DNA from: Mesorhizobium tianshanense
GTDB lineage: Bacteria > Pseudomonadota > Alphaproteobacteria > Rhizobiales > Rhizobiaceae
Length of the DNA: 64,000 nucleotides
Direction of reading: 5' to 3'
Assembly: GCF_007830515.1 (NCBI RefSeq)
Contig: NZ_VLKT01000025.1
Location: 49,827 to 113,826, forward strand
Of the stretch, positions 9,283 to 17,472 are shown piece by piece (the first letter of the stretch is position 1; the number at the start of each line of letters is the position of its first letter). Both the position numbers and the translations under genes were made by a program. Below the pieces are notes generated by a model that did not search any database, was not told the DNA's origin, and saw only the letters and a program-made list of their open reading frames with translations.

Positions 9283-9585
9283 CTACAGCCGGTGCTGAAT
9301 GAGCGCCCTGGTCTCGGCGATCCTGTCTTCGTCGCGGCGATAGAACGTCCACTGCTTGACGCGTTTGCTGCGCAGAAGCCCGGCTTGGGTGAGCACCCGC
9401 ATATGCTCGCTGAGCGTTGCCTGGGTGATCCCCAGCTTTTCCGCGATCAACAGCGCGCAGACGCCGTCCTCGACCAGATCGCCATCCACTTGGCGTGGGA
9501 AATGCGCGCGCGGGTCCTTGAGCCAATCGAGGATTTGCAGCCTGCGCTCGTTGGCGATCGCCTTGAATACATCGACCTCTTGCAT
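9283..9585 (-). CDS. ArsR-family winged-helix transcriptional regulator
   Basis: A 100-residue DNA-binding protein. The helix-turn-helix reads IAEKLGITQATLSEHMRVLT around residues 47-66, followed by a wing with KQWTFYRRDE. The first 15 residues (EVDVFKAIANERRLQILDWL) match the ArsR N-terminal helix. No CxC metal site is visible, so a metal ligand is not supported. It is divergent from a threonine/serine dehydratase gene, which it may regulate together with itself through palindromes in the shared 49-bp gap. Confidence 0.85.
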   Translation of the reverse strand: MQEVDVFKAIANERRLQILDWLKDPRAHFPRQVDGDLVEDGVCALLIAEKLGITQATLSEHMRVLTQAGLLRSKRVKQWTFYRRDEDRIAETRALIQHRL

Positions 9586-9613
9586 TTAGCCATTTTGCTA
9601 AGTTACTAAGTAA
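9586..9613. promoter_or_regulatory. Two inverted repeats between the ArsR gene and the dehydratase, candidate operators
   Basis: TTAGC-N6-GCTAA (9586-9601) and TTACT-A-AGTAA (9603-9613) lie side by side in the 49-bp divergent spacer. They are AT-rich in a GC-rich genome and close to both starts, as expected for ArsR-family sites. Confidence 0.5.
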
Positions 9614-9634
9614 TGTCAACCCTGGGAGCAGGCC

Positions 9635-10576
9635 ATGCTGAACGGCAATATGATCACACGCGAACGCATCGCTTCAATGGAGCCGCGCATCCGGCCGTTC
9701 GTGCGCCACACTCCGGTGCTGCGCGTCGACATGGCCGATTTCGGCCGCCCGCCTCTTGGCGTCGACCTGAAACTCGAATGCCTGCAGCATTCCGGCTCGT
9801 TCAAGGCGCGCGGCGCCTTCACCAATCTTCTCGAGCGGCCGGTTCCCAAGGCCGGCGTCGTCGCTGCATCGGGCGGCAATCACGGTGCCGCGGTCGCCTA
9901 TGCCGCCATGCGGCTCGGTCACAAGGCGACCATCTTCGTTCCCGAAGTGAGCCCGCCGGCCAAGCTGGAACGCATCCGCGGCTACGGCGCCGAGCTGGTC
10001 GTCGGCGGCGCGCGCTATGCCGAGGCGCTGGCCGCCAGCGAAGACTTTGCCGAAAAGTCCGGCGCGCTGCAGATCCACGCCTTCAACCAGGAAGAAACGC
10101 TGGTCGGGCAAGGCACGCTTGGCGTCGAGATCGAGGCCGACCTGCCTGAGCTCGACACGCTGCTGGTCGCAGTCGGTGGCGGTGGCTTGATCGGCGGCAT
10201 CGCCGCCTGGTTCGCCGGACGCATCAGGATCATCGCCGTCGAGCCCGAGGGCGCGCCGACGCTTTATCGCGCCTTCGAGGCCGGCCGGCCCGTCGATGCG
10301 CCGGCTGAGGGCATCGCCGCCGATTCGCTGGCCCCCAAGCGCGTCGGCGAATTGATGTTTCCGATCGCCGAGGCCTTTGTCGAGCGTTCCATACTGGTCG
10401 GCGACGACGAGATCATCGCCGCGCAGGCGGCGCTTTGGGACCGGGTGCGAATCATCTCCGAGCCGGGCGGCGCCGCGGCCTTCGCGGCGATCCTTTCCGG
10501 CCGCTACGCGCCGGCTGCGGGCGAGCGCGTCGCCGTGCTGGTCTGCGGTGCAAACGCCAATCCGGCTAAATTCTGA
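9635..10576 (+). CDS. PLP-dependent threonine/serine dehydratase-like protein
   Basis: Fold-type II PLP enzyme, 313 residues, catabolic-type length without a C-terminal ACT domain. The PLP lysine is in GSFKARGAF near residue 57, SGGNHGAAVAYAA near 82 binds the substrate carboxylate and AVGGGGLIGG near 180 holds the cofactor phosphate. It probably deaminates a beta-hydroxy amino acid such as threonine or serine to a keto acid and ammonia; a serine racemase or hydroxyaspartate dehydratase role cannot be excluded. The ATG at 9635 is preceded by GGGAG; an internal ATG at 9650 is the alternative. Divergent from an ArsR regulator. Confidence 0.82.
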   Translation: MLNGNMITRERIASMEPRIRPFVRHTPVLRVDMADFGRPPLGVDLKLECLQHSGSFKARGAFTNLLERPVPKAGVVAASGGNHGAAVAYAAMRLGHKATIFVPEVSPPAKLERIRGYGAELVVGGARYAEALAASEDFAEKSGALQIHAFNQEETLVGQGTLGVEIEADLPELDTLLVAVGGGGLIGGIAAWFAGRIRIIAVEPEGAPTLYRAFEAGRPVDAPAEGIAADSLAPKRVGELMFPIAEAFVERSILVGDDEIIAAQAALWDRVRIISEPGGAAAFAAILSGRYAPAAGERVAVLVCGANANPAKF

Positions 10577-10653
10577 TGATAACGGGGCAGTCCTGTTCAC
10601 GTTTTCGGGAACCGCCTCGCCTTCGCCGTGTTTGTTGGTATGTTTGGGGCGAC

Positions 10654-10673
10654 GTGCATCCGCTTGGATGCAC
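10654..10673. repeat. Hairpin in the 10.6-10.8 kb spacer
   Basis: GTGCATCC pairs with GGATGCAC around a GCTT loop. A second short stem (AAGACT/AGTCTT) follows near 10688-10702, then the R4 palindrome. Confidence 0.7.
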
Positions 10674-10715
10674 AAAGTACGTGTCTCAAGACTTTGAGTC
10701 TTCGCATCGTACTTT

Positions 10716-10739
10716 CCGAAAATCGGAACCGATTTTCGG
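10716..10739. repeat. Palindromic repeat, family R4
   Basis: CCGAAAATCG pairs with CGATTTTCGG around a 4-base loop. The same stem occurs upstream of metX at 32400-32423. It ends just before an in-frame ATG (10749) of the next gene. Confidence 0.8.
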
Positions 10740-10793
10740 GTCGATGCGATGAGTCGTGAGGTTCGGGCTATCCCGCCCAGCCAGGAAGGGCCG

Positions 10794-13421
10794 ATGACGC
10801 AACGACCCACCTTCACCAGCGATCGCAGCCTGGCCGGGCGCCTTGCCCTGAGTCGGCTGGCGACGCGGGTCTCGATGACGGTCGAGCGTGGCTGGCCGTT
10901 GCTGCTTCCGCTGGCGATCGTCGCCAGCCTGTTCCTCAGCGTCTCGTGGCTCGGCCTCTTCCTTCTGCTGCCCGATATGGCGCGCATCGGCCTTCTGGCA
11001 GTGTTCGGCATCGCGGCCCTTGCCGCGCTCTATCCCCTGCGTTTCTTCCGGGTGCCGTCCGGCGCCGAGATCGACCGGCGCATCGAGGCGGCCAACCAGT
11101 TGCTGCACAGCCCGGTGCTGGTGCAGACCGACCGGCCGAGCGGCCGGGAAAGCATTTTTTCGCAAGCGCTGTGGCGCGAGCACCAGAAACGCATGGCCGA
11201 AAAACTCGGCAACCTCGGTGGCGACCTGCCGCGCACGCGGGTTCCGGAGCGCGATAGGTGGGGGCTGCGCGCGGTGGCGGCGCTTTTGTTGGTCACCGCC
11301 TTTGCCTTCTCCTTCGGACCGTCGGGCGGCCGCATCGCAGACGGGTTCACTGCCCACGCGGCGCGTGACGCCGTGCCGCCGCGCATCGACGCCTGGGTGA
11401 CGCCGCCGGCTTACACCGGCAGGCCGCCAGTCTTCCTTACTGCCCCAGCCCTCGCCAACCCAACCCTAGCCAACGTCAATCAGTCGGCGCCCGCCTTTAC
11501 CGTCCCGGAAGGCAGCGATGTATCGCTGCGCGTCACCGGCGGTTCGGGCGAGGAAACGCTGAGCTACACGGACGCCGGCGGCAACGCCCGCATCATCGAG
11601 CCGGCTGGGCAGCAGGCCGACACGACCAAGCCGGCGGCGGCAACGCCCTCCGCGGTGCGCCAGTTCACCGGAAAGCTGACGGCCAACGGCACGCTGACGC
11701 TGGAATCGGGCGGTGACGAACTCGGCCAATGGGCCTTCGCGGTGATCCCGGACAAGCCGCCGCAGATCCGCTTCGTCGGCGAGCCGAAACGCGCCGCCAA
11801 CGGCACATTCGAACTCAACTACCAGATCGACGACGACTATGGCGCGGCCTCCGCGAAGACGGATTTCGCATTGGCCGACCCACCGGCGCCGGATGCGCAT
11901 CCGCTCTATGGCCCGCCCGAAATGCCGCTGTCGCTGCCGCGCCGCGGCGCCAAAGGGAATGCAGCCAAGACCACGAAGGACCTGACCGAGCATGTCTGGG
12001 CCGGTGGCAACATCAAGCTCACGCTTGTCGCCACCGACGATGCCGGACATACGGCAACCAGCGAAACCAAGACGCTGGTGATGCCGGAGCGGCCTTTCTC
12101 CAATCCGCTGGCGAGGGCCGTGATCGAGCAGCGCCGCGTGCTGGCGCTCGACGCCAACGCCAAGAGCCGTGTGCTCGACCTGATGGACGCAATCACGCTC
12201 AGGCCCGAAGACACGTTCGACAACATGGCGCACTACCTCGCCATCATGAGCGCCCGCAGCCGGTTGAAGATAGCCGACAACGACGACCAGTTGCGCGACG
12301 AGGTCGCCTATCTGTGGGAAATCGCGCTCGGCATAGAGGAAGGCAATCTTTCGGCAGCCGAGAGACGGCTGCGCCAGGCCCAGCAGGCGCTGCAGGACGC
12401 GATCAAGAACGGCGCCAGCGACGAGGAAATCGACAAGGCGATGAAGGAACTGCGCGAGGCGATGAACCAGTTCCTGCAGGAATTCGCCCAGCGCGCGCAG
12501 CAGAATCCGAACGCGCCGCAGATGCAGCAGAACGGCCAGGAACTGCGCCAGAGCGACATCGAACGCATGATGGACCAGATCGAGAATCTGGCGAAGTCCG
12601 GTGATCGCGACAGCGCGCAACAATTGCTTTCGCAACTGCAGGACATGATGAACAATCTGCAGGCCGGACGTCAGCAGCAGGGCGGCCAGCAGAACAGCGA
12701 GATGCGCCAGCAGATGGACAAGCTCGGCGAGATCATGCGTCGCCAGCAGGAGATGATGAACGAAACCTTCCGCATGGACCAGAGGCAGCGCGGCCAGCGC
12801 CAGCGCGGAGAGAATCGCGATGAGCAGCTCGGCGAGAACGGCGAGCCAGGCCCAATGGACGAGCAAGGCAGGCCCGGCCCCGGTGAGGACCGCGATCCGC
12901 TCGGCCGGCAGAAGCCGATGACGCCGCAGGAATTCGCCGATGCGCTGAAGCGGCTGCAGGAAGGCCAGGGCAAGCTGCAAGGCGACCTCGACCAGTTGAG
13001 GAAAGGTCTCGAAGGCATGGGGCTCGAGCCCAATGAGGGATTTGGCGATGCCGGCAAATCCATGGGCAGTGCCGAACAGGCGCTGGGTGAGAGCGACGGC
13101 GACCAGGCCGTCGGTCATCAGGGTCGCGCGCTGGAGGCGTTGCGCAGGGGCGCCAAGGACATGATGAAGCAGTTGCAGGCCATGCAGGGCGACGAGGGCG
13201 GCAGCGAGCAGGGCGGTCGCCAGCAGAACGCCGACCGCGATCCGCTTGGCCGGCCGCGCGCCACCGAGGGTCCCGATGATGGAAGTTCGGTGAAGGTCCC
13301 GGATGAGATCGACGTGCAGCGCGCGCGCCAGATACTCGATGCGATCCGCAAGCGGCTCGGCAATGCGCTCAGCCCCGAAATCGAGCGCAGCTATCTGGAA
13401 CGGCTGCTGGAGCTGAAGTAG
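10794..13421 (+). CDS. TIGR02302 / DUF4175 family membrane protein
   Basis: A conserved alphaproteobacterial protein of unknown function, 875 residues from the ATG at 10794, which has a good AGGAAGGG site upstream. An ATG at 10749 adds 15 residues but sits at the edge of a palindromic repeat. Two hydrophobic stretches lie near residues 30-75 and one near 145-170, followed by a beta-rich extracytoplasmic region (to about 450). A long charged helical half is extremely rich in Gln, Met and Glu and contains two near-identical linkers, RDPLGRQKP and RDPLGRPRA. The C-terminus reads IERSYLERLLELK. The architecture suggests an envelope scaffold; this is inference. Confidence 0.85.
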   Translation: MTQRPTFTSDRSLAGRLALSRLATRVSMTVERGWPLLLPLAIVASLFLSVSWLGLFLLLPDMARIGLLAVFGIAALAALYPLRFFRVPSGAEIDRRIEAANQLLHSPVLVQTDRPSGRESIFSQALWREHQKRMAEKLGNLGGDLPRTRVPERDRWGLRAVAALLLVTAFAFSFGPSGGRIADGFTAHAARDAVPPRIDAWVTPPAYTGRPPVFLTAPALANPTLANVNQSAPAFTVPEGSDVSLRVTGGSGEETLSYTDAGGNARIIEPAGQQADTTKPAAATPSAVRQFTGKLTANGTLTLESGGDELGQWAFAVIPDKPPQIRFVGEPKRAANGTFELNYQIDDDYGAASAKTDFALADPPAPDAHPLYGPPEMPLSLPRRGAKGNAAKTTKDLTEHVWAGGNIKLTLVATDDAGHTATSETKTLVMPERPFSNPLARAVIEQRRVLALDANAKSRVLDLMDAITLRPEDTFDNMAHYLAIMSARSRLKIADNDDQLRDEVAYLWEIALGIEEGNLSAAERRLRQAQQALQDAIKNGASDEEIDKAMKELREAMNQFLQEFAQRAQQNPNAPQMQQNGQELRQSDIERMMDQIENLAKSGDRDSAQQLLSQLQDMMNNLQAGRQQQGGQQNSEMRQQMDKLGEIMRRQQEMMNETFRMDQRQRGQRQRGENRDEQLGENGEPGPMDEQGRPGPGEDRDPLGRQKPMTPQEFADALKRLQEGQGKLQGDLDQLRKGLEGMGLEPNEGFGDAGKSMGSAEQALGESDGDQAVGHQGRALEALRRGAKDMMKQLQAMQGDEGGSEQGGRQQNADRDPLGRPRATEGPDDGSSVKVPDEIDVQRARQILDAIRKRLGNALSPEIERSYLERLLELK

Positions 13422-13441
13422 TTCGTCCTCCAAGGGACGAA
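13422..13441 (+). terminator. Hairpin after the TIGR02302 gene
   Basis: TTCGTCC pairs with GGACGAA immediately after the stop codon. No T-tract follows, so intrinsic termination is uncertain. Confidence 0.35.
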
Positions 13442-13500
13442 ACATCGCCCAAGATCAGTCAAACGGCTGCGATATCCTTTGCGGAGAGGGCAGCGTTGTC

Positions 13501-14103
13501 ATGATCGACTTCTGGTTTTCCATCGGCAGCACCTACAGCTATCTTTCTGTGATGCGCCTGGCTGAGGTCGAGGCGCAAACCGGCGTGCACTTCCGATGGC
13601 GCCCCTTCAATGTTCGCGCCATCATGATCGAGATGGACAATATCCCGTTTGCCAAAAAACCGGCGAAGGCCGCCTATATGTGGCGCGACATCGAGCGGCG
13701 CGCGGCGATGTACAAGATGGTCCCGAAACTGCCGACGCCCTACCCGCTGGCCGAGCTCGAACGCGCCAATCGTGTAGCGGTCATTGCCGCGGCCGAAGGC
13801 TGGTGCGAGGCCTATGCCCGGGGAAGCTACAGGCGATGGTTCGAACAGGGCGAGCCGGCGGGCAGCGAACCCAATCTTTCAGCCAGCATCGAAGAGGCCG
13901 GTCAGCAGCCAAGACGCGTGCTGCGGAAAGCCGATTCCGACGCAGCGAATGCCGATCTTGCCGCAGCAACCGAACAGGCGAAGGCGCTCGGCATTTTCGG
14001 CTCGCCGAGTTTCGTCGTCGACGGCGAACTGTTCTGGGGCGACGACCGCCTGGATGACGCCATACGCTGGCTGAAGCAGATGGAAAGCGGCCCGCCGGAC
14101 TGA
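13501..14103 (+). CDS. DsbA-fold 2-hydroxychromene-2-carboxylate isomerase-like protein
   Basis: A 200-residue member of the kappa-class GST/HCCA isomerase family. It opens with DFWFSIGSTYSYLSVMRL, where the usual FDxxSPYSY motif is altered and the catalytic serine is expected at about residue 9 or 12. The C-terminal cis-proline loop GIFGSPSFVVDGELFWGDDR is intact. The helical insert between them is typical. These enzymes use glutathione in aromatic catabolism, but no catabolic neighbours are present here, so the substrate is unknown. Confidence 0.8.
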   Translation: MIDFWFSIGSTYSYLSVMRLAEVEAQTGVHFRWRPFNVRAIMIEMDNIPFAKKPAKAAYMWRDIERRAAMYKMVPKLPTPYPLAELERANRVAVIAAAEGWCEAYARGSYRRWFEQGEPAGSEPNLSASIEEAGQQPRRVLRKADSDAANADLAAATEQAKALGIFGSPSFVVDGELFWGDDRLDDAIRWLKQMESGPPD

Positions 14104-14152
14104 TGCATGTCGCCCAAAAGTGCGCGCCGGTTTTGGGATAACAACATGCATA
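14102..14152. repeat. Palindromic repeat, family R2
   Basis: Nested inverted repeat: outer ATGCATGT-like arms, inner CCCAAAA ... TTTTGGG. Related copies are at 15393-15442 and 35583-35630. It begins at the stop codon of the isomerase gene. Confidence 0.85.
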
Positions 14153-14164
14153 AAAAAAGAACTT

Positions 14165-14204
14165 AAAGCGCGTCGCGCGAATCCTTTCAGACGCGACGCG
14201 CTTT
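14165..14204. repeat. Palindromic repeat, family R3
   Basis: AAAGCGCGTCGC pairs perfectly with GCGACGCGCTTT around a 16-base loop. It follows an R2 element, as does the other R3 copy at 35646-35684, so R2+R3 form a composite unit. Confidence 0.8.
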
Positions 14205-14335
14205 TGGAGCAATTTCAGGAAAGATGTGTAACTGCTTTCCGTCCGGTATTGCGCAAAAACAAATAGTTAGAACGGTCCAGCGATCCATCAAACACTGAAC
14301 CGCTCATGGCGCACATGCTTGGGCGCAGTCGACAA

Positions 14336-15220
14336 TCACATGTCGGGCGCGGCGTTGGCCTGCCTGGTGACCATGAACGCCTCGCGGATCGCCTCTTCCA
14401 TGCCGTCGATTGCCTCGCCGGAAGCGTTCGGATTGCGGCGCAGCACCACGTTCGAGGAATCGATGTCGCCGAACCCGTCGGCGGCCGTAAGTTCGCGGCA
14501 GCCGGCCGGGATGTTGCTGCGCGAGATCGGCGCGATCGCCAGCCCGGAGGTGACGGCGAGCCGCAGGCCGCCATTGGTATCGCTGGTATAGGCGACGCGA
14601 TAGGCGAGACCGCGCTGTTCCAGTGATTTGATCGCGAAATCCTTGCACCAGCCGGCACGGTTGTAGAGCGCGATCGGCACCGGCCGCTCCTCATGCATGT
14701 GGTGCAGCTCCGACGTCACCCATACGGTCGGATCATGCATCAGCACCTCACCATCGGAGAGATCCTGCCATTCGAACACCACCGCCAGGTCGAGCGCGTC
14801 GGCGGCGAGCGCCGCGATCTGCGCACCGGAATGCGCGTAGCGGACGGTGATGTCGACCTGAGGATGGCGTTTGGCGAAGGCGCCGAGTGCGCGCGACAGG
14901 ATCGCATGGCCATATTCCTCCGGAATGCCGATGCGCACCGGCCCGCCAAGCGGCGCCGCGACCATCGATGCCGCCGTCTCGTCCAGCAGCGAAACGATCC
15001 GGCGAGCGTTGACGATGAGTTCGCCGCCGCGACGCGTCAGCGCCACGCCCCGCGAGCCGCGTTCGAACAGGCTGTCGCCGACCACATCTTCGAGCTTCTT
15101 CATCTGCATCGAAACCGCCGACTGGGTCCGGCCGGCCTGCATCGCAGCTTTGGTGAAATTGCCGGCGTCGGCAACCGCGACGAAGGTGCGCAGCAGGTCG
15201 CTGTCGAGCGTGGGCTTCAT
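14336..15220 (-). CDS. LysR-family transcriptional regulator
   Basis: 294 residues. The N-terminal winged helix-turn-helix reads FTKAAMQAGRTQSAVSMQMK around residues 21-40, preceded by LLRTFVAVADAG. The remainder is the periplasmic-binding-like effector domain, starting PVRIGIPEEYGHAIL. The ATG at 15220 is chosen because it gives the standard LysR N-terminus; upstream in-frame extensions run through a leader with no family similarity. It is divergent from an EamA transporter 280 bp away, the classic arrangement for a LysR regulator and its target. Confidence 0.9.
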   Translation of the reverse strand: MKPTLDSDLLRTFVAVADAGNFTKAAMQAGRTQSAVSMQMKKLEDVVGDSLFERGSRGVALTRRGGELIVNARRIVSLLDETAASMVAAPLGGPVRIGIPEEYGHAILSRALGAFAKRHPQVDITVRYAHSGAQIAALAADALDLAVVFEWQDLSDGEVLMHDPTVWVTSELHHMHEERPVPIALYNRAGWCKDFAIKSLEQRGLAYRVAYTSDTNGGLRLAVTSGLAIAPISRSNIPAGCRELTAADGFGDIDSSNVVLRRNPNASGEAIDGMEEAIREAFMVTRQANAAPDM

Positions 15221-15314
15221 GTATCCGCCATAAGAAAATCTGATTGCTGGTATCATTCCAATTCGTTTGCAACATGTCAAACGGCGGACAATAGTTGCTT
15301 CACCCATTGGATAT

Positions 15315-15392
15315 GCGGCTGCGAAATCGGCCGCGGACCAATCAAAAGTCCTCACTCGTACCCGCTGCCCGAAACGGTGGCGGGTTCTTTTT
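15315..15392 (+). ncRNA. Candidate terminator-capped small RNA or attenuated leader
   Basis: A first stem GCGGC/GCCGC (15315-15334) is followed by a strong hairpin at 15360-15385 and a TTCTTTTT tract. A possible promoter TTGCAA-N16-CAATAG lies upstream near 15267. No gene precedes this terminator on the plus strand, so a transcript ending here is either a small RNA or the prematurely ended leader of the EamA gene. Confidence 0.35.
15360..15392 (+). terminator. Intrinsic terminator between divergent LysR and EamA genes
   Basis: ACCCGCTGCC pairs with GGTGGCGGGT (two G-T pairs) around CGAAAC and is followed at once by TCTTTTT. It points toward the EamA gene, whose start is 108 bp downstream. 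Confidence 0.75.
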
Positions 15393-15442
15393 AATGCATG
15401 TCGCCCAAAAGTGTGCAGCGGTTTGGGACAACGACCTGCACA
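15393..15442. repeat. Palindromic repeat, family R2
   Basis: Second copy of the R2 element: ATGCATGTCGCCCAAAAGTG followed by GTTTGGGACAACGACCTGCA. One arm has decayed (CCTGCA instead of CATGCA). It abuts the terminator at 15360-15392 and lies in the leader of the EamA gene. Confidence 0.8.
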
Positions 15443-15500
15443 AAGCAAATTAAAATGCAGACCCGGTTCGGGCCGCATACGCAGGGAGCCGTTGAACGAC

Positions 15501-16451
15501 ATGCAGAACCGGATCGTGCTCGGCATGGCAAGCCTTTGCCTCGGCGTTCTGGTGTTCTCGCTCCAGGATCCGCTGATCAAGGCCGTATCGGGCACTTATC
15601 CGGTGACCGAGGTGATGGCGATCCGCTCCATCGTCGCCCTGCCTATTCTTCTCGTGCTCGTTCATGCCGATGTCGGGCTCAGGGCGATCTTCTCGAGCCG
15701 ATTTCGCATGCTGACGATGCGCGCCTTCATCCTGTTCACCTCCTACACGGTCTACTATCTGGCGATCGCCGCCCTGCCGCTTGCCGACGCGGTGGCGCTC
15801 TATTTCATGGCGCCGCTGTTCATCATGGCGCTTGCCGGTCCTTATCTCGGCGAACGGGTGGCGTGGCAGACGCTGGTCACCGTCATGGTCGGGATGCTCG
15901 GCGTGCTGGTGATGCTGCGGCCCGGTGCCGGGCTGTTCGACTGGGCGGCACTGCTGTCGCTGGCCTCTGCGGTGCTTTACGGTTTTTCGCAATTGATGGC
16001 CCGCAAGATTGGTGACACCGAATCGTCCACGGTCATGGCGTTCTATCAAAACGGCGTCTACCTCTTCGGCGCGGCTGTGGTCGCCGGCCTGTTCTGGCTG
16101 GCAGGAATAGCTCACGCCACACATCCGAGCCTGGAGTTCCTGGTCAGGCCGTGGATCTGGCCGACGCCGATCGATTTCCTGAAGATGGCAGCCTGCGGCT
16201 TCGTCGCTTCGGCCGGGATGGTCCTGTTGTCGCAGGCCTATCGGCTGGCGCCCGCCAACAGCGTCGCCACCTTCGAATACACCGGCATCATCTGGTCGCC
16301 GCTATGGGGGTTCCTGTTCTTTGCCGAAGTGCCGCGATCGACCACCGTCATCGGCGCGGCTCTTATCATCGGTGCCGGTCTGTTCGCGCTCAACACCAGC
16401 CGGCACCGGAGCAGCGGTCCGGAAATCCAAGCGACCTGCGATCCAGCCTGA
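15501..16451 (+). CDS. EamA/DMT-family transporter
   Basis: Drug/metabolite superfamily permease, 316 residues with about ten hydrophobic segments in two EamA halves; the first half contains the conserved SLQDPLIKAV and EVMAIRS stretch. The substrate is unknown. The ATG at 15501 gives the normal family start, but a TTG at 15492, three codons earlier, is better spaced from the GGGAG at 15484-15488. It is divergent from a LysR regulator and preceded by a terminator hairpin plus an R2 repeat, so its expression may be attenuated. Confidence 0.88.
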   Translation: MQNRIVLGMASLCLGVLVFSLQDPLIKAVSGTYPVTEVMAIRSIVALPILLVLVHADVGLRAIFSSRFRMLTMRAFILFTSYTVYYLAIAALPLADAVALYFMAPLFIMALAGPYLGERVAWQTLVTVMVGMLGVLVMLRPGAGLFDWAALLSLASAVLYGFSQLMARKIGDTESSTVMAFYQNGVYLFGAAVVAGLFWLAGIAHATHPSLEFLVRPWIWPTPIDFLKMAACGFVASAGMVLLSQAYRLAPANSVATFEYTGIIWSPLWGFLFFAEVPRSTTVIGAALIIGAGLFALNTSRHRSSGPEIQATCDPA

Positions 16452-16463
16452 CCGCGGTCAGGC
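16446..16463. terminator. 18-bp perfect palindrome between convergent genes
   Basis: GCCTGACCG-CGGTCAGGC overlaps the EamA stop codon and ends 6 bp before the end of the response-regulator gene. As RNA it folds on either strand; a TTCTT run follows on the plus strand. A bidirectional terminator is likely. Confidence 0.5.
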
Positions 16464-16468
16464 CTTCT

Positions 16469-16840
16469 TCACGCGAAACAGGCGAGCGCCCGTTCGACGC
16501 GCGCACGGATTTCGGCCAGCGTGAACGGTTTCTGCACGACGTCCAGAATGACGCCATTCAATTCCTCGGCGCGCTCGCGCTGGTCGGCATAGCCGGTCAT
16601 CAGCAAGATCTTCGTCGCCGGGAAAAGGCGTACCGCCGCCTTGGCCATCTCGATGCCGTCCATTTCCGGCATGCGAATATCGGAGACGACAAGGTCGTAG
16701 CCGCCTTGCGCCGCGCGGATCAGGGCAAGCCCTTGCGCGCCGTCGGCGGCGATGTCGATCAGATGCCCGGCGCGTTCGAGCGCGCGGGCGGCGAGGGTGC
16801 GGACGGACTCATCGTCCTCGACGATCAGGAGCTTTGCCAT
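16469..16840 (-). CDS. cpdR: Single-domain response regulator, CpdR-like
   Basis: A CheY-like receiver with no output domain, 123 residues. The acidic pocket is E8/D9/D10, the phosphoacceptor is D54 in VVSDIRMPEMDG, and the switch threonine and lysine are in KILLMTGYAD and VVQKPFTL. The MTGYA-x-(Q/E)RERA segment and the C-terminal KPFTL resemble CpdR, the phospho-switch that lets ClpXP degrade CtrA in Alphaproteobacteria. The CpdR name rests on this resemblance and on nearby CtrA boxes, so treat it as probable only; it could be another stand-alone receiver. Confidence 0.75.
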   Translation of the reverse strand: MAKLLIVEDDESVRTLAARALERAGHLIDIAADGAQGLALIRAAQGGYDLVVSDIRMPEMDGIEMAKAAVRLFPATKILLMTGYADQRERAEELNGVILDVVQKPFTLAEIRARVERALACFA

Positions 16841-16903
16841 AGAGGAATGTTTGGCGGGGAAAAGTTGACTTTTCCTGAACCACCAACGGCATCGAAGATA
16901 AAT

Positions 16904-17446
16904 CTAGGCGTCGCCCTTGACGATGCCGACGAAGGGCAGTTCGCGAAAGGCGTGGGCGACATCCATGCCATAGCCGACGACGAAATAGTCGGGGCAGTCG
17001 AAGCCGACATAGTCGGCGTTGAGCGCTGTCTGGCGGCGCATGCGCTTGTCGAGCAGCACGGCGACGGCGCAGCTTTTGGCGCCGCGCGACAGCATCAGGT
17101 CGCGGGTGAAGGACAGCGTCTTGCCGGATTCGAGAATGTCGTCGATCAACAGCACGTCGCGGCCGGCGACCTCATTGTCGATATCGCGCAGCACCCTCAC
17201 CTCGCCGCTGGTGGTGCCGGCGCCATAGCTCGAAATGAAGATGAACTCGACCTCGGGCGACAGGCCGACATCGTGCATGGCGCGGATGAGATCGGCGGCG
17301 AAGATGAACGATCCTTTTAACACCGAAATCACCAGAAGGTCCTGATAATCGTGCCCGGCTATCTCCTTGGCGAGCTCCAGATTGCGGCGCGCAATCGCCG
17401 ATGCTGAAAACAGAACTTCTATATACTTGCCGCGCACGACTGGCAT
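16904..17446 (-). CDS. hpt: Hypoxanthine phosphoribosyltransferase
   Basis: Purine salvage enzyme joining hypoxanthine or guanine to PRPP. It has 180 residues from the ATG at 17446, which is preceded by GGAAAGG; a TTG five codons upstream is less likely. The PRPP-binding loop reads VLLIDDILESGKTL near residue 95-108, and VLKGSFIFAADLIR and the C-terminal hydrophobic DYFVVGYGMD strand are family typical. It lies between a response regulator and an unknown membrane protein upstream of ftsE. Confidence 0.94.
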   Translation of the reverse strand: MPVVRGKYIEVLFSASAIARRNLELAKEIAGHDYQDLLVISVLKGSFIFAADLIRAMHDVGLSPEVEFIFISSYGAGTTSGEVRVLRDIDNEVAGRDVLLIDDILESGKTLSFTRDLMLSRGAKSCAVAVLLDKRMRRQTALNADYVGFDCPDYFVVGYGMDVAHAFRELPFVGIVKGDA

Positions 17447-17472
17447 TGGCAGCCTTTCCAAAAATGTTCGCC

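Noticed and set aside
11466..13445. Long open frame antisense to the TIGR02302 gene
   Set aside because: It is a leucine/arginine-rich mirror of a Gln-rich coding strand and has no recognisable motifs.
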